A stretch of 64,000 nucleotides of DNA from Qingshengfaniella alkalisoli. Its GTDB lineage: Bacteria; Pseudomonadota; Alphaproteobacteria; Rhodobacterales; Rhodobacteraceae. The notes under the pieces are model-generated. The model saw only the letters and a list, made by a program, of their open reading frames with translations. It did no database searches and was not told where the DNA came from. Location of the stretch: the NCBI RefSeq assembly GCF_007855645.1, contig NZ_CP042261.1:2065501-2129500 (forward strand). Reading direction: 5' to 3'. Positions 8,616 to 19,663 of this stretch are shown here, piece by piece; within the stretch, counting starts at the first letter, position 1, and the number at the start of each line of letters is the position of its first letter. The position numbers and the translations under genes are program-made.

Positions 8616-9779
8616 CTATGCCTCCAGTAATTGACGGAGAACCGCATTGAGAAGTAAACGCCCGTTTGATGTGGTGCTCAGGTGTCTCCCAGCGATGTCG
8701 ATCAAGCCCTCTTGCTGCAACTGTATGAGAGTATCGTCGTCAGGCGAGTAGCCAAGACTGCGCAACCGCGCCAGATCCGTACCTTCGTTCAGCCGCAAGC
8801 TCATCAGCAGGTACTCGGTAGCCTGATCCTCTAGCGACAGAGCCTCGCGCATGGATTCGCCTGAACCGGTCTGTTCGACCTGTTCGAGCCATTTCCCCGG
8901 AGCGAGAGGTGTCTCGGTTGCAAACCGCGCCCGGCTATCGGTGATCCGACCATGGGCACCCGGGCCTATGCCGATGTAATCACCATAGCGCCAGTAAACC
9001 AGATTGTGTCGGCTTTCGGCCCCGTCGCGCGCATGGTTTGAAACCTCGTAGGCGGGCATACCGTATCGGGCACAAACGTCCTGAGTCAGATCAAACATGT
9101 CGGCGGCAAGACTGTCGGCGGGCAAGCCCTTCAAGCCACCCTTGGCATGGCGAGCGCCGAAGGCGGTGCCGGGTTCGATGGTCAACTGATAGAGCGACAG
9201 GTGATCAATTGCCATTTCCAAAGCTTCGGTCAGTTCGGCTTCCCAATCTCGCAGGGATTGGTTCTGGCGGGCGTAAATCAAATCGAAGCTCACACGTTCA
9301 AAGGCCGTCCTTGCGATTTCGAATGCTTTCTTCGCTTCGTCTACGGAATGTAGTCGACCCAGTTGCCGAAGATCATCATCTTTAAGCGACTGTATTCCCA
9401 TCGAGATACGGGATACGCCACCGTCACGAAACGCGCGAAACCGCCCTGCCTCGACCGAGGTGGGGTTTGCTTCCAACGTGACCTCCAGATCATTGGCAAC
9501 GGGCCATAACCTGTGAACTTCAGACAGCACTTCTGCGACGGTGTCGGGATCCATCAGGGATGGGGTGCCGCCGCCGAAGAATACGGATCGCAGGATACGA
9601 CCTTGGGTTTCTTCAGCGGACCGACGTAGTTCGTTCAGATAGGCAGATTTCCAGCGTGTGTGATCAATTGTGTCGGCCACATGGCTGTTGAAGTCGCAAT
9701 AGGGGCATTTGGCGGCGCAGAACGGCCAATGGATATAGAGGCCGAAGCCTCCGTTTTCCCAGTCAGGGCGCTCAGTCAA
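8616..9779 (-). CDS. hemW: HemW, radical SAM heme chaperone (coproporphyrinogen oxidase-like)
   Basis: A 387-residue protein. FGLYIHWPFCAAKCPYCDFN near residues 12-31 has the C-x3-C-x2-C cluster that binds the [4Fe-4S] centre of radical SAM enzymes. SVFFGGGTPSLM is the SAM-contact glycine motif, and a HemN C-terminal domain follows. HemW-type proteins lack the extra Cys of true HemN and are thought to insert heme into proteins. The start I prefer is TTG 9779, which overlaps the rdgB stop by 8 bp; longer readings from 10031 run through rdgB in another frame and look non-native. It lies in an rph-rdgB-hemW run. Confidence 0.9.
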   Translation of the reverse strand: MTERPDWENGGFGLYIHWPFCAAKCPYCDFNSHVADTIDHTRWKSAYLNELRRSAEETQGRILRSVFFGGGTPSLMDPDTVAEVLSEVHRLWPVANDLEVTLEANPTSVEAGRFRAFRDGGVSRISMGIQSLKDDDLRQLGRLHSVDEAKKAFEIARTAFERVSFDLIYARQNQSLRDWEAELTEALEMAIDHLSLYQLTIEPGTAFGARHAKGGLKGLPADSLAADMFDLTQDVCARYGMPAYEVSNHARDGAESRHNLVYWRYGDYIGIGPGAHGRITDSRARFATETPLAPGKWLEQVEQTGSGESMREALSLEDQATEYLLMSLRLNEGTDLARLRSLGYSPDDDTLIQLQQEGLIDIAGRHLSTTSNGRLLLNAVLRQLLEA

Positions 9780-10380
9780 GCGCCCCGGCCTTGAATTTTG
9801 CGAATGCGTCAGCGCGGTGGCTGATTTTTTGTTTTCGCGCCGGGTCCATCTCGCCGAAGGTTTCGTCATGCCCCGCCGGAATGAACATCGGGTCGTAGCC
9901 GAACCCACGCTCGCCCCGCGGGGGCCAGACGAGGTGGCCACTGACTGTACCCGCGAAAATTTCGTCGTGTCCGTCTGGCCAGGCGATGCACAGCGTGCAG
10001 CAGAAGCGACCGAGGCGGGGCTCGGCGGCATTCACCGCGTCCAGCTTGTCCTGGGCCTTTTGCATTGCCATACCAAAGTCGCGCCCGTTGCCGGTTTCTG
10101 CCCAATCAGCCGTGTAAACACCGGGGGCACCGTCGAGCGCGTCGATTTCAAGCCCACTGTCGTCGGACAGGGCGGGCAGGCCACTTTCCTTGGCGGCGTA
10201 GTGGGCCTTGATCCGTGCATTGCCTGCAAAACTGTCCTCGGTTTCGTCCGGTTCTGTCAGGCCAAGTTCACCAGCGGACACCACATCAATGCCAAAGGGT
10301 TCAAGCAGCGCGGATATTTCGCGCAGCTTGCCCTTGTTGTGGGACGCCAAAACAATCTTGGGTTCCGTCAGTTTGCGCAT
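9772..10380 (-). CDS. rdgB: RdgB/HAM1-type dITP/XTP pyrophosphatase
   Basis: A 202-residue enzyme that removes non-canonical purine nucleotides (dITP, XTP) from the pool. LASHNKGKLREI is the N-terminal nucleotide-binding motif. SDDSGLEIDALDGAPGVYTADWA is the central metal-binding segment (written across residues 76-98). GERGFGYDPMFIP and RADAF complete the signature. Its ATG overlaps the stop of rph by one base, and its own end overlaps hemW. Together with maf at the origin end, the window encodes two unrelated nucleotide house-cleaning enzymes. Confidence 0.95.
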   Translation of the reverse strand: MRKLTEPKIVLASHNKGKLREISALLEPFGIDVVSAGELGLTEPDETEDSFAGNARIKAHYAAKESGLPALSDDSGLEIDALDGAPGVYTADWAETGNGRDFGMAMQKAQDKLDAVNAAEPRLGRFCCTLCIAWPDGHDEIFAGTVSGHLVWPPRGERGFGYDPMFIPAGHDETFGEMDPARKQKISHRADAFAKFKAGALD

Positions 10381-11090
10381 CAGGCGGCTGCCGTCTTCTG
10401 TGCTTCGACCAGCTTCGCACGGCCCAGTTCAGCCAAATCAAGTAATTGGCTCATCTGGTCGCGGGAGAAGGTCGCGCCCTCCGCAGACATCTGCACCTCG
10501 ATCAGCCGACCCGAGCCCGTCATGACGAAATTGCCGTCCACGCCCGCTTCACTGTCTTCGGGGTAGTCCAGATCCAGCACAGGTTGACCGGCATAGATGC
10601 CGCAGCTTACGGCGGCAACCGGATCCAGCAATGGGTCGGAAATCACATCGCCTGCCTTCATCAGCTTGTTCACTGCCAGGCGCAGCGCAACCCAACCGCC
10701 GGTGATGGATGCACAGCGCGTGCCGCCATCGGCTTGGATGACGTCGCAGTCGATGGTGATCTGGCGTTCGCCAAGCGCAACACGGTCAACGCCGGCGCGA
10801 AGGCTGCGGCCAATCAGCCGCTGGATCTCCTGAGTGCGACCTGACTGCCCGCGCTTGGCCTCGCGGTTCATGCGTGTGTGCGTAGCGCGCGGCAACATTC
10901 CGTATTCGGCCGTAACCCAGCCAAGACCGCTGTTCTTCATGAAGGGCGGCACTTTCGCGTCGATAGATGCAGTGCAGAGCACATGCGTGTCGCCCATCTT
11001 GATCAGGCAGGAGCCTTCGGCATGACGCGTAACATTGGTTTCGATTGAAATCGGGCGCAGTTCGTTTAACTCTCGGCCTGAAGGGCGCAT
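10380..11090 (-). CDS. rph: Ribonuclease PH
   Basis: A 236-residue phosphate-dependent 3'-to-5' exoribonuclease that trims tRNA 3' ends. The start [14 protein letters not shown] is the usual RNase PH N-terminus; an upstream in-frame ATG would add 11 residues with no family support. [17 protein letters not shown] and [12 protein letters not shown]-type segments form the phosphate and RNA site. [17 protein letters not shown] is the catalytic core region. Length matches E. coli Rph (238). Co-transcribed with rdgB and hemW; divergent from hrcA across a 95-bp gap. Confidence 0.95.
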   Translation of the reverse strand: MRPSGRELNELRPISIETNVTRHAEGSCLIKMGDTHVLCTASIDAKVPPFMKNSGLGWVTAEYGMLPRATHTRMNREAKRGQSGRTQEIQRLIGRSLRAGVDRVALGERQITIDCDVIQADGGTRCASITGGWVALRLAVNKLMKAGDVISDPLLDPVAAVSCGIYAGQPVLDLDYPEDSEAGVDGNFVMTGSGRLIEVQMSAEGATFSRDQMSQLLDLAELGRAKLVEAQKTAAA

Positions 11091-11185
11091 GGCAATTCCT
11101 TTTGTCGGGTTTGCTTGTCCCATATCTGCCGCGCATGGCGCATTTCAACCCTGATTGACGTCGCGGCGAGGCTGGGTGCGCAAGA

Positions 11186-12262
11186 ATGGGTGAACTGGTG
11201 ACGAAGATAACAGACGACAATCTTCTGAATGAGCTGAATGACCGATCGCGCGAGGTATTCCGCAAAGTGGTCGAGGGCTATCTCGAATCAGGTGACCCGG
11301 TGGGGTCGCGCACATTGACGCGCAGCTTAAGTGAAAAGGTCAGCGCCGCGACGATCCGCAATGTAATGCAGGATCTGGAATATCTCGGGCTGCTCGATAG
11401 CCCCCATGTATCTGCGGGGCGTATTCCGACGCAGCTTGGCTTGCGGATGTTCGTTGATGGCTTTCTGGAGGTCAGTGATCTCCAGGGAGATGATCGGCAA
11501 AAACTGGACGCGACCTTGGGGGATAACTCCTCGGATGTTGGCGCGTTGCTTGACGGGGTAGGCGCAGCGCTTTCGGGGGTGACTCATGGGGCGAGCCTTG
11601 TTTTGACGCCTAAACACGAAGCGCCGATCAAACACATCGAATTTGTTAGCCTCGGTCCGGATCGCGCCCTCGTGGTGCTGGTGTTTGCCGATGGCCATGT
11701 GGAAAACCGCGTCTTTTCCCCGTCTCCAGGGCAGACGCCATCGTCCATGCGCGAGGCCGCGAATTTCCTGAACGCGCTGGCCGAAGGGTTAACGCTGTCC
11801 GAATTACGCGGTCGGATTGATGCCGAAATCAAGAACCGCAGGCAAGAGATTGATTCCCTATCCCGGGAACTGGTTGAAAGCGGTCTGGCGGTTTGGGGCG
11901 ACCCGGATGACAATCCCGGCAGGCTGATCGTGCGGGGCCGCGCGAATCTGTTGGACGATCAGGGCGCCGATCTGGAACGCATTCGTGGCCTGTTCGATGA
12001 TCTCGAACGTAAGCGCGACATCGCCGAATTCCTCGAACTGACCGAAGAGGGTGCAGGTGTCCGCATTTTTATCGGGTCTGAGAACAAACTCTTTTCACTT
12101 TCGGGTTCCTCTTTGGTGGTGAGTCCATATATGAACGCTGATCGAAAGATAATTGGCGCGGTGGGCGTCATCGGGCCGACCCGGTTGAATTATGGCCGGA
12201 TCGTACCGATTGTCGATTACACAGCGCAGCTGGTGGGCAAGCTGATTGCCGACCGGTCGTGA
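11186..12262 (+). CDS. hrcA: Heat-inducible transcription repressor HrcA
   Basis: A 358-residue repressor of chaperonin genes, which binds CIRCE operators and is stabilised by GroEL. The N-terminal winged helix (residues 15-80) contains LNDRSREVFRKVVEGYLESG, SRTLTRSL and SAATIRNVMQDLEYLGLL. HVSAGRIPTQLGLRMFVD is the signature after it. The C-terminal GAF-like domain ends in GVIGPTRLNYGRIVPIVDY. I searched the flanks for a CIRCE inverted repeat (TTAGCACTC-N9-GAGTGCTAA) and saw none. grpE follows after 11 bp. Confidence 0.95.
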   Translation: MGELVTKITDDNLLNELNDRSREVFRKVVEGYLESGDPVGSRTLTRSLSEKVSAATIRNVMQDLEYLGLLDSPHVSAGRIPTQLGLRMFVDGFLEVSDLQGDDRQKLDATLGDNSSDVGALLDGVGAALSGVTHGASLVLTPKHEAPIKHIEFVSLGPDRALVVLVFADGHVENRVFSPSPGQTPSSMREAANFLNALAEGLTLSELRGRIDAEIKNRRQEIDSLSRELVESGLAVWGDPDDNPGRLIVRGRANLLDDQGADLERIRGLFDDLERKRDIAEFLELTEEGAGVRIFIGSENKLFSLSGSSLVVSPYMNADRKIIGAVGVIGPTRLNYGRIVPIVDYTAQLVGKLIADRS

Positions 12263-12273
12263 AAGGAGTTGAT

Positions 12274-12891
12274 ATGGCGGAGCCGAAGAAAAAAGACAGC
12301 GTCGATCTGGACGACATTCTGGAACAGGCCGGTGCCGAAGAGCCCATTGATCTGACGGAATACTCGACGGACGGCTTGGCCGAAGATGGCGCAGAATTCG
12401 TGGATGATATAGCGTCCAGCGATGATGAGCTCGAAGCATTGCGCGCGGAGCGTGACGATTACCGTGACCGCTTCATGCGTGCGCTGGCGGATTCTGAAAA
12501 TGTCCGCAAGCGAAGCGAACGAGATCGTCGTGAAGCAGAACAATATGGCGGAACGAAGCTGGCTCGCGACATGCTGCCAGTGTTCGATAACCTGAACCGT
12601 GCACTCGATGCCGCGCGTGAAGATAACGGCGATACCAAGTCTGCCGTGGTCGAAGGTGTTGAACTGACACTGCGCGAGTTGCTGAACATTTTTACGAAGC
12701 ACGGCATCCAGCCGATCGTTCCGGAAGCAGGCGACAAGTTCGATCCGCAGCTTCATCAGGCGATGTTCGAAGCGCCGGTGCCAGATACCAAAGCCGGAGA
12801 CATCATTCAGGTCATGACGCATGGTTTCATGCTGCATGACCGTTTGTTACGTCCCGCGCAGGTCGGTGTGTCCTCGACACCCGCCAGCTGA
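12274..12891 (+). CDS. grpE: GrpE, nucleotide exchange factor for DnaK
   Basis: A 205-residue co-chaperone that speeds ADP release from DnaK. The acidic N-terminus is followed by a long helix (ELEALRAERDDYRDRFMRAL, about residues 52-71) and then NVRKRSERDR. The head domain carries MLPVFDNLNRAL and PQLHQAMF, and the C-terminus VMTHGFMLHDRLLRPAQV is the family signature. ATG 12274 is chosen because AAGGAG lies 6 bp upstream; an earlier in-frame GTG overlaps hrcA. The hrcA-grpE pair ends in an intrinsic terminator. Confidence 0.95.
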   Translation: MAEPKKKDSVDLDDILEQAGAEEPIDLTEYSTDGLAEDGAEFVDDIASSDDELEALRAERDDYRDRFMRALADSENVRKRSERDRREAEQYGGTKLARDMLPVFDNLNRALDAAREDNGDTKSAVVEGVELTLRELLNIFTKHGIQPIVPEAGDKFDPQLHQAMFEAPVPDTKAGDIIQVMTHGFMLHDRLLRPAQVGVSSTPAS

Positions 12892-12913
12892 TCGGACAGC
12901 ATGGAACTTGACC

Positions 12914-12938
12914 GACCCCGCCACTGGCGGGGTCTTTT
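12914..12938 (+). terminator. Intrinsic terminator of hrcA-grpE
   Basis: GACCCCGCC-act-GGCGGGGTC forms a perfect 9-bp GC-rich stem followed by TTTT. It lies 22 bp after the grpE stop. Confidence 0.9.
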
Positions 12939-12950
12939 CGTTTCAGGTTG

Positions 12951-15596
12951 CTAGCTGTCAGAACCTGCCGATTTCAGCTCATAAACCAGCTTTAGCGCAT
13001 CAAGTGGGCTGAGTTGGTCGGGGTGAATGTTGCGGAGCAATTCCTCAACCCTTGACGGCACGGCCGGTCTTGGTGCCGGTTCAGGCTTTGTCGAAAACAA
13101 CGGCAGATCATCGATGATCGCCGGCGCGGACGGCCCGTCGCGATCCTTGCTTTCCAGACGATCCAGAACTTCTCTCGCTCGCGTAACGACGCTGTCGGGC
13201 AGGCCCGCCAGCTTTGCGACCTGTACACCATACGATCTATCCGCTGCACCGGGTCGTACCTCGTGCAGGAAGATCACATCGCCCTCCCATTCCTTTACCG
13301 CGACGGTCGCGTTGCTGGCGCCATCAAGTTTTTCGGCGAGCGCTGTCATTTCGTGATAATGCGTCGCGAACAGGGCGCGACAGCGATTGACCTCGTGCAG
13401 TTGTTCCAGCGTCGCCCATGCAATGGACAGCCCGTCATAGGTCGCCGTGCCGCGTCCGATTTCATCGAGGATCACGAGCGCATGGTCGTCGGCCTGGTTC
13501 AGGATCGCAGCGGTTTCGACCATTTCGACCATGAAAGTGGATCGTCCGCGCGCCAGGTCGTCGGCGGCCCCCACGCGACTGAACAACTGGCTGACCAGCC
13601 CAATATGGGCCGACCTTGCGGGGACAAAGGCACCCGCTTGTGCCAGCAGGGCAATCAGGGCGTTCTGCCGCAACCATGTCGATTTGCCTGCCATGTTGGG
13701 ACCGGTCAGAAGGCAGATCGCGGCTGATGCCCCTTCGGCCGAAAGTTTGCAATCATTGGCGATGAACGGGGTGCCGCCCTGACGTGCCAGCGCGGCCTGG
13801 ACCACCGGATGCCGTCCGGCCTTGATTGAAAATGCGCGACTTTCATCCATTTTCGGGCGGCACCAATCGGCACTTGAGGCGAGGTCGGCAAATGCTGCGG
13901 TCAGGTCGATCTCTGCCAATGCGCGCGCGGCAGTTCCGATGGCCGTTGCGTGAGACAGGCAGGCAGCGCGCAATTCTTCGAACAGGCGCTTTTCGATCTC
14001 CAGCGCCAAAGTGCCAGCATTCATGATCTTGCGTTCGAGCTCGGACAGCTCAACCGTCGTGAAGCGTACAGCGTTGGCAGTTGTCTGGCGATGGATGAAG
14101 GTCTGCGACAGCGGCTCTGCCAGCATCTTGTTGGCGTGGGTGGCGGGCGTTTCGATAAAATAACCCAGCACGTTGTTGTGCTTGATCTTCAGCGCGCCGA
14201 TGCCAGCCTGTTCGGCATAGCTCGCTTGAAGCGAGGCAATCACGCTTCGTCCTTCATCGCGCAGCGTGCGGGCTTCGTCCAGTTCCGCGTTATAGCCTGT
14301 TGCAACGAAGCCACCATCGCGGGTCAGCAGTGGAGGATCGGCCACCAGGGCCGCCTCCAGCATATCACACAGCGCCTCATGGCCCGTCAGGTCGCGCGCC
14401 GCCTGGATCAGACGGTCCGGCGCGTCCGTGTTCCCCAAGTGCTCTGCGATAGCCATCGCTTGGGTCAAGCCGTCGCGGAGGGCTGTCAGGTCGCGTGGAC
14501 CGCCGCGGTCAAGCGCCAGGCGGGCCATGGAGCGGTCCATATCGGGCGCCTTGCGAAGCAGGTCCGCCAGCGTTTCCCGCACGCGCGAATGGTCGAATAA
14601 AAATGCGACTGCATCGTGCCGCGCGCGGATCTCAAACACATCGCGTGAAGGCGCGGAGATGCGGCGTTCGAGCAAACGGGCGCCGGCAGCGGTCACGGTT
14701 CGGTCGATCGCGGCAATCAGCGATCCGTCACGCCCCCCCGACAAGCTGCGCGTCAGTTCCAGATTGCGCCGCGTGGCTGCGTCGATTTGCATGGCGCTGC
14801 CGGATTCTTCACGTTGTGGTGGACGCAGGAGCGGCAGTTTTCCTTTCTGCGTGATTTCCAGATAGTCGACGAGAGCGCCCATAGCGGACAGTTCGGGGCG
14901 CGAAAAGCTGCCGAATGCGTCGAGTGTTCCAACCTCGTAAACCCTGCAAAGCCGCGCTTCTCCTGAGGCGCTGTCGAAGCTCGCACCACCCAAGGGCACT
15001 AGGGCGGCGTCCAGTTCGTCGGCGATCGGTGCCAATGTGTCCTCTGTCGCGTCCGTGCACAGAACCTCGCGTGGCGCCAGGCGGGCCAGTTGCGGGGCCA
15101 GCATCACAGGCGGGCAGGGCATCACCCGTAGCTCGCCAGTTGAAATATCTGCCCAGGCCAGCGCACCGTCGCCCCGAATGTCCGCCCAAGCGGCAAGGAA
15201 ATTGTGGCGCCGTGCGTCCAGCAACCCGTCTTCGGTAAGCGTACCGGGCGTGACCAGCCGTACGACACCGCGCTTTACCACGGATTTGGACCCGCGTTTC
15301 TTGGCTTCGGCCGGATCCTCCAACTGCTCACATATGGCCACGCGAAAGCCTTTACGCGTCAGCGTGTGCAGATAGTTCTCCGAAGAATGCACCGGGACGC
15401 CGCACATCGGGATGTCTTCGCCCTGATGTTTCCCGCGTTTTGTCAGCGCGATGTCCAGCGCCGCTGCCGCGGCAACCGCGTCATCGAAGAACATTTCGTA
15501 AAAGTCGCCCATGCGATAAAACAGAAGCGCGTCCTGATGATCGGCTTTGATTTCCAGAAACTGCGCCATCATGGGCGTGACTGCGTGCGTGTTCAA
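12951..15596 (-). CDS. mutS: DNA mismatch repair protein MutS
   Basis: An 881-residue ATPase that recognises mismatches. The mismatch-binding F-x-E motif appears as [10 protein letters not shown] near residue 32. The connector, lever and clamp domains follow. The P-loop [13 protein letters not shown] is near residue 630, with [12 protein letters not shown] (Walker B) and [10 protein letters not shown] after it. A short C-terminal helix-turn-helix segment ([19 protein letters not shown]) closes the protein. Length and order match bacterial MutS. It stands alone, convergent with grpE and divergent from maeB across about 127 bp. Confidence 0.96.
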   Translation of the reverse strand: MNTHAVTPMMAQFLEIKADHQDALLFYRMGDFYEMFFDDAVAAAAALDIALTKRGKHQGEDIPMCGVPVHSSENYLHTLTRKGFRVAICEQLEDPAEAKKRGSKSVVKRGVVRLVTPGTLTEDGLLDARRHNFLAAWADIRGDGALAWADISTGELRVMPCPPVMLAPQLARLAPREVLCTDATEDTLAPIADELDAALVPLGGASFDSASGEARLCRVYEVGTLDAFGSFSRPELSAMGALVDYLEITQKGKLPLLRPPQREESGSAMQIDAATRRNLELTRSLSGGRDGSLIAAIDRTVTAAGARLLERRISAPSRDVFEIRARHDAVAFLFDHSRVRETLADLLRKAPDMDRSMARLALDRGGPRDLTALRDGLTQAMAIAEHLGNTDAPDRLIQAARDLTGHEALCDMLEAALVADPPLLTRDGGFVATGYNAELDEARTLRDEGRSVIASLQASYAEQAGIGALKIKHNNVLGYFIETPATHANKMLAEPLSQTFIHRQTTANAVRFTTVELSELERKIMNAGTLALEIEKRLFEELRAACLSHATAIGTAARALAEIDLTAAFADLASSADWCRPKMDESRAFSIKAGRHPVVQAALARQGGTPFIANDCKLSAEGASAAICLLTGPNMAGKSTWLRQNALIALLAQAGAFVPARSAHIGLVSQLFSRVGAADDLARGRSTFMVEMVETAAILNQADDHALVILDEIGRGTATYDGLSIAWATLEQLHEVNRCRALFATHYHEMTALAEKLDGASNATVAVKEWEGDVIFLHEVRPGAADRSYGVQVAKLAGLPDSVVTRAREVLDRLESKDRDGPSAPAIIDDLPLFSTKPEPAPRPAVPSRVEELLRNIHPDQLSPLDALKLVYELKSAGSDS

Positions 15597-15723
15597 ACCT
15601 GCCTCCGTAACCGGCCCTTACCCTACAAAGCAGCACCTTCTTGTGAAAGTCGCAAATCGGTCTGTTGAGCGCGCGCAGGCGCTGCCTTAAGAATATCTGA
15701 CCGAATTGGAGGAGAGCGCAGGC

Positions 15724-17982
15724 ATGGCGACCAAAGGCAAGATCACCCGGGAAGAGGCGCTGGCCTTCCACCTGCACCCGCAGCCCGGCAAGTTCGAAAT
15801 TCAGGCGACTGTGCCGATGAGCACTCAGCGCGATCTGTCGCTGGCTTACAGTCCGGGTGTGGCGGTGCCCTGTGAGGTCATTCACGAGAAGCCGGAAACC
15901 GCGTTCGACTACACGACCAAGGGCAACACGGTTGCCGTGATTTCCAACGGGACTGCCGTTCTGGGCCTTGGAAACCTTGGCGCGCTGGCGTCGAAGCCCG
16001 TGATGGAGGGCAAGGCAGTCCTGTTCAAACGCTTCGCGGACGTGAATTCCGTCGATGTGGAACTGGACACTGAAGATCCGGAAGAGTTCATCAAGGCCGT
16101 TAAACTGATGGGGCCGACCTATGGTGGTATAAACCTTGAAGACATCAAGGCACCCGAGTGTTTCATCATCGAGCAGCGGCTCAAGGAAGAGATGGACATT
16201 CCGGTGTTCCACGATGACCAGCACGGCACTGCGGTCATCTGTGCAGCTGGTCTGATCAACGCGCTGCACCTGTCCGGCAAGAAGATCGAGGATGTGAAGA
16301 TCGTTCTCAATGGTGCGGGTGCCGCAGGGATTGCCTGTATCGAATTGCTCAAGTCGATGGGCGCAAAGCATGACAACTGCATCGTCTGCGACACCAAGGG
16401 CGTGATCTACCAGGGCCGCACCGAGGGCATGAATCAGTGGAAATCGGCGCACGCCATCAAGACTGATCTGCGGACGCTTGAAGAGGCGATGGAAGGTGCT
16501 GACGTATTCCTTGGTGTGTCAGTGAAAGGCGCGCTGACTCAGGACATGGTAAAGGCGATGGCCGACAACCCTGTGATCTTCGCGATGGCCAATCCTGACC
16601 CCGAAATCACGCCTGAAGAGGCGCATGAGGTCAGGCTGGATGCGATTGTCGCGACGGGTCGGTCTGATTATGCCAACCAGGTGAACAACGTTCTGGGCTT
16701 TCCATACCTGTTTCGGGGCGCGCTGGATATCCATGCTCGCGCGATCAACGACGAGATGAAAATCGCTTGCGCCGAGGCCTTGGCGAAACTTGCGCGGGAA
16801 GATGTGCCGGACGAGGTTGCCATGGCCTATGGCCGCAAGCTGTCATTCGGGCGCGACTACATCATCCCCACACCGTTTGATCCGAGGCTGATTCACCGCA
16901 TCCCGCCCGCCGTGGCTGAGGCTGGTATGAAGACCGGCGTGGCCCGCCGCCCGATCGAAGATATCGACGCGTATGAATTGACGTTGAAGGCCCGCATGGA
17001 CCCGACCGCTACGATCATCGAAGGTATCTATGCTCGCGCCCGATCTGCGCAGGCGACGATGATTTTCGCTGAAGGTGATGATGTGCGCGTGCTTCGCGCG
17101 GCTGTGGCCTATCAGCGGTCGGGGCTTGGCAAGGCCATTGTCATCGGCCGTGAACCAGAGGTCAAAGCAGCGCTGGAAGCCGAGGGGCTGGGTGATGCAG
17201 TGCGCGAATTGCGCGTAACCAATGCAGCCAATACGGATCACCTGGATGCCTACAAGGACTTCCTCTACAAGCGGCTGCAGCGCAAGGGTTATGACGCGCA
17301 GGACGTGCATCGACTGGCCGCGCGCGACCGCCATGTTTTCGCGTCACTGATGCTGGCACATGGGCATGCGGATGGCATGGTCACCGGGGCCACGCGCAAG
17401 TCCGCTCATGTAATGGAAATGATCAACCTTGTCTTTGATGCCGATGCCGAACATGGCACGGTCGGCGTCACGGCGTTGCTGAACAAGGGGCGTATTGTCT
17501 TCGTAACTGACACGCTGGTGCATGAATGGCCTGACGAGGAAGATCTCGCCACTATCGCGGAGCAAGCTGTGAAGGTCGCGCGCGAAATTGGTGTTGAGCC
17601 ACGCGTAGCGTTTGTCAGTTTTTCGACCTTCGGCCATCCCGCATCTGAGCGCGCTGAAAAGATGTGGCAGGCGCCCAAAGTGCTGGACGCCCGTGGCGCG
17701 GACTTCGAATACGAAGGTGAAATGGCGGTCGATGTAGCCCTGAACATGGAAGCAATGAGCCATTACCCTTTCTCGCGCCTGACGGGTCCGGCAAACATCC
17801 TTGTGGTGCCAGCGCGGCATTCTGCGTCGATCTCCGTCAAGTTGATGCAGCAGATGGGTGGCGCTACGGTCATCGGGCCAATCCTGACGGGCGTCGACAA
17901 GCCGATCCAGATTTGCTCCAGTAGCTCGACTGTGAACGACATCCTGAACATGGCAGTTCTGGCGGCGGCAAAAGTGGGTTAG
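15724..17982 (+). CDS. maeB: NADP-dependent malic enzyme with C-terminal phosphotransacetylase domain
   Basis: A 752-residue fusion. The first 430 residues are malic enzyme: [15 protein letters not shown], then [16 protein letters not shown] and the NADP fold [15 protein letters not shown]. The rest is a phosphotransacetylase-like domain ([38 protein letters not shown]), which in this family is regulatory and binds acetyl-CoA. The enzyme turns malate into pyruvate and NADPH. ATG 15724 is preferred: GGAGGAG lies just upstream, within a longer TTG-started reading. A ribokinase-family gene follows 3 bp later, suggesting one transcript. Confidence 0.95.
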   Translation: MATKGKITREEALAFHLHPQPGKFEIQATVPMSTQRDLSLAYSPGVAVPCEVIHEKPETAFDYTTKGNTVAVISNGTAVLGLGNLGALASKPVMEGKAVLFKRFADVNSVDVELDTEDPEEFIKAVKLMGPTYGGINLEDIKAPECFIIEQRLKEEMDIPVFHDDQHGTAVICAAGLINALHLSGKKIEDVKIVLNGAGAAGIACIELLKSMGAKHDNCIVCDTKGVIYQGRTEGMNQWKSAHAIKTDLRTLEEAMEGADVFLGVSVKGALTQDMVKAMADNPVIFAMANPDPEITPEEAHEVRLDAIVATGRSDYANQVNNVLGFPYLFRGALDIHARAINDEMKIACAEALAKLAREDVPDEVAMAYGRKLSFGRDYIIPTPFDPRLIHRIPPAVAEAGMKTGVARRPIEDIDAYELTLKARMDPTATIIEGIYARARSAQATMIFAEGDDVRVLRAAVAYQRSGLGKAIVIGREPEVKAALEAEGLGDAVRELRVTNAANTDHLDAYKDFLYKRLQRKGYDAQDVHRLAARDRHVFASLMLAHGHADGMVTGATRKSAHVMEMINLVFDADAEHGTVGVTALLNKGRIVFVTDTLVHEWPDEEDLATIAEQAVKVAREIGVEPRVAFVSFSTFGHPASERAEKMWQAPKVLDARGADFEYEGEMAVDVALNMEAMSHYPFSRLTGPANILVVPARHSASISVKLMQQMGGATVIGPILTGVDKPIQICSSSSTVNDILNMAVLAAAKVG

Positions 17983-17985
17983 CAC

Positions 17986-18864
17986 ATGGCGGTTTTCAAT
18001 CTCGGTTCGATCAATATCGATGACGTATTGCGCGTCCCTCATCTTCCGAAGCCGGGCGAAACTCTAACTGCCACATCTAACATGTCAGGACTGGGTGGCA
18101 AAGGTGCCAACCAGTCCGTTGCCCTTGCCAAGTCGGGTGCGAAAGTCATGCATATCGGTTGTGTGGGGGATGATGGGGAAGCGGTCACTGGGCAGCTCAG
18201 CGCATATGGTGTTGATGTATCGGGCATCTCGCGCGTGCCGGGGCCAACGGGGCGGGCGCAGATCATGGTGGATGACAATGGCGAGAATTGCATCGTCATT
18301 CTGACAGGGGCAAACGGTCAGCATTCCGTCGCATCAATTTCTGATATGCTAGCATGCGCCTTGGAGTCTGACTTTCTGGTTCTGCAGAATGAAACGAATT
18401 GTCAGCCAGAGGCTGCACGCATCGCCAAAAGTAAAGGCATGCGTGTGGTCTATTCGGCCGCACCATTCGACGCAGAAGCCGTCAAGGCGGTTCTGCCTTT
18501 TGTCAGCATCCTGCTATTGAATGAAGTCGAGGCTGCACAGCTTTGTGCAGCCCTTGAATGCGACATTACAGCCCTGCAGGTGGAAGGGGTGGCGGTGACC
18601 AAGGGGGCAAACGGCGCCACCTGGCACGATCTGAAGGCGGGAACAGTGGTGGATCTGCCAAGCCCACAAGTGACGCCGATCGATACCACCGGTGCGGGCG
18701 ACACCTTTGCTGGTTACTTGATCGCGGGCTTGGATCGAGGTGATCTGCCCTTAGACGCCTTGCGCTTTGCCTTGGCAGCGGGCGCGCTGGCGGTCACCAA
18801 GGAAGGTGCGACCGCTGCGATCCCGGAGCTAACAGAGGTCCGGGATCTCATGGCGCAGAACTAA
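17986..18864 (+). CDS. rbsK: Ribokinase-family (PfkB) sugar kinase
   Basis: A 292-residue PfkB-family kinase. [20 protein letters not shown] and [18 protein letters not shown] are the N-terminal substrate-binding motifs typical of ribokinase. [17 protein letters not shown] near residue 230 is the anion-hole signature with the catalytic Asp. Ribokinase phosphorylates D-ribose to ribose-5-phosphate in the cytosol. There are no ribose transport genes nearby, so the exact sugar is not established. It follows maeB by 3 bp and converges on msrA, overlapping its end by 4 bp. Confidence 0.85.
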   Translation: MAVFNLGSINIDDVLRVPHLPKPGETLTATSNMSGLGGKGANQSVALAKSGAKVMHIGCVGDDGEAVTGQLSAYGVDVSGISRVPGPTGRAQIMVDDNGENCIVILTGANGQHSVASISDMLACALESDFLVLQNETNCQPEAARIAKSKGMRVVYSAAPFDAEAVKAVLPFVSILLLNEVEAAQLCAALECDITALQVEGVAVTKGANGATWHDLKAGTVVDLPSPQVTPIDTTGAGDTFAGYLIAGLDRGDLPLDALRFALAAGALAVTKEGATAAIPELTEVRDLMAQN

Positions 18865-19505
18865 CCACCTACAAACGGCGCGTCATTGCCCCAAAGCTGA
18901 CGAACCCGATCATCACGACCGCATCCTTCGCGATACAGGTTATATGCATCCTCTTTGGATTTTGGGCCGAAGCGCGTGAGGATGAGATCATCCTTTTTGT
19001 AGTAATCCTGATGGTAATCCTCCGCCGGGTAAAATGGTGCGTCATCTAACACGGGTGTCACAACGGGTTGGCCTAGCGCTTGTTGAGCGCGCTCGACAGC
19101 GGCTTGCGCGTCACCTTTTTGCGATGGTGTGGCGAAAATCGCAGTGCGGTAGGTGTCGCCGCGGTCACAGAACTGCCCGCCCGCATCTGTGGGGTCAATT
19201 GATCGCATGAAAAGGTCAAGGATCTGGTTGTAGCTGATAACCGCCGGATCGTAAGTGATCTCGACGGCCTCATAATGGCCCGTCCCACCGCGAACGACTT
19301 GCTTGTAGGTAGGGTTGGCCACGGTTCCGCCCGCGAAGCCAGATACGACCTCTCTGACGCCTTGGACTTTCTCGAAATCAGCCTCTACGCACCAGAAACA
19401 TCCGCCTGCAACGACAGCTGTGTCTGAGCTGGCGGGTGCCGAATGTAATGCTGTCGCGGCCAACATGACGGCGGCTGATAGAATAGATTTGCTGGCGATG
19501 GGCAT
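18861..19505 (-). CDS. msrA: Exported peptide-methionine (S)-S-oxide reductase MsrA
   Basis: A 214-residue MsrA with a signal peptide ([20 protein letters not shown], cut near SAPASS), so it probably acts in the periplasm. [13 protein letters not shown] holds the catalytic Cys, with [15 protein letters not shown] and [12 protein letters not shown] as the other active-site segments. Resolving Cys residues are near the C-terminus (REGCGRDD) and in [12 protein letters not shown]. It repairs the S epimer of methionine sulfoxide in oxidised proteins. No msrB lies beside it. Confidence 0.93.
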   Translation of the reverse strand: MPIASKSILSAAVMLAATALHSAPASSDTAVVAGGCFWCVEADFEKVQGVREVVSGFAGGTVANPTYKQVVRGGTGHYEAVEITYDPAVISYNQILDLFMRSIDPTDAGGQFCDRGDTYRTAIFATPSQKGDAQAAVERAQQALGQPVVTPVLDDAPFYPAEDYHQDYYKKDDLILTRFGPKSKEDAYNLYREGCGRDDRVRQLWGNDAPFVGG

Positions 19506-19613
19506 GCGTTGTCCTCCTGATCATGACGAGCCTGCGCCTGAAATCGTGTTCTGGCAACGGGCTGAAACGTAACATCACGCAGCGGTGACAGGCGGTTACT
19601 CAGCGCCGGACAA

Positions 19614-19643
19614 CGAAAAAGGGCGCCGGAAAACCGACGCCCT
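19614..19643 (-). terminator. Intrinsic terminator after the outer-membrane protein gene
   Basis: On the minus strand AGGGCGTCGG-ttttc-CGGCGCCCT forms a stem with one mismatch, followed by a TTTTTC run. It begins about 21 bp after the stop of the beta-barrel gene. Confidence 0.88.
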
Positions 19644-19663
19644 CACGAGGGAAACGTGAATTC

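Noticed and set aside
9780-10031. N-terminal extension of hemW through rdgB
   Set aside because: The extension lies in rdgB in another frame, has no radical SAM similarity, and would make the protein too long; TTG 9779 fits the family.
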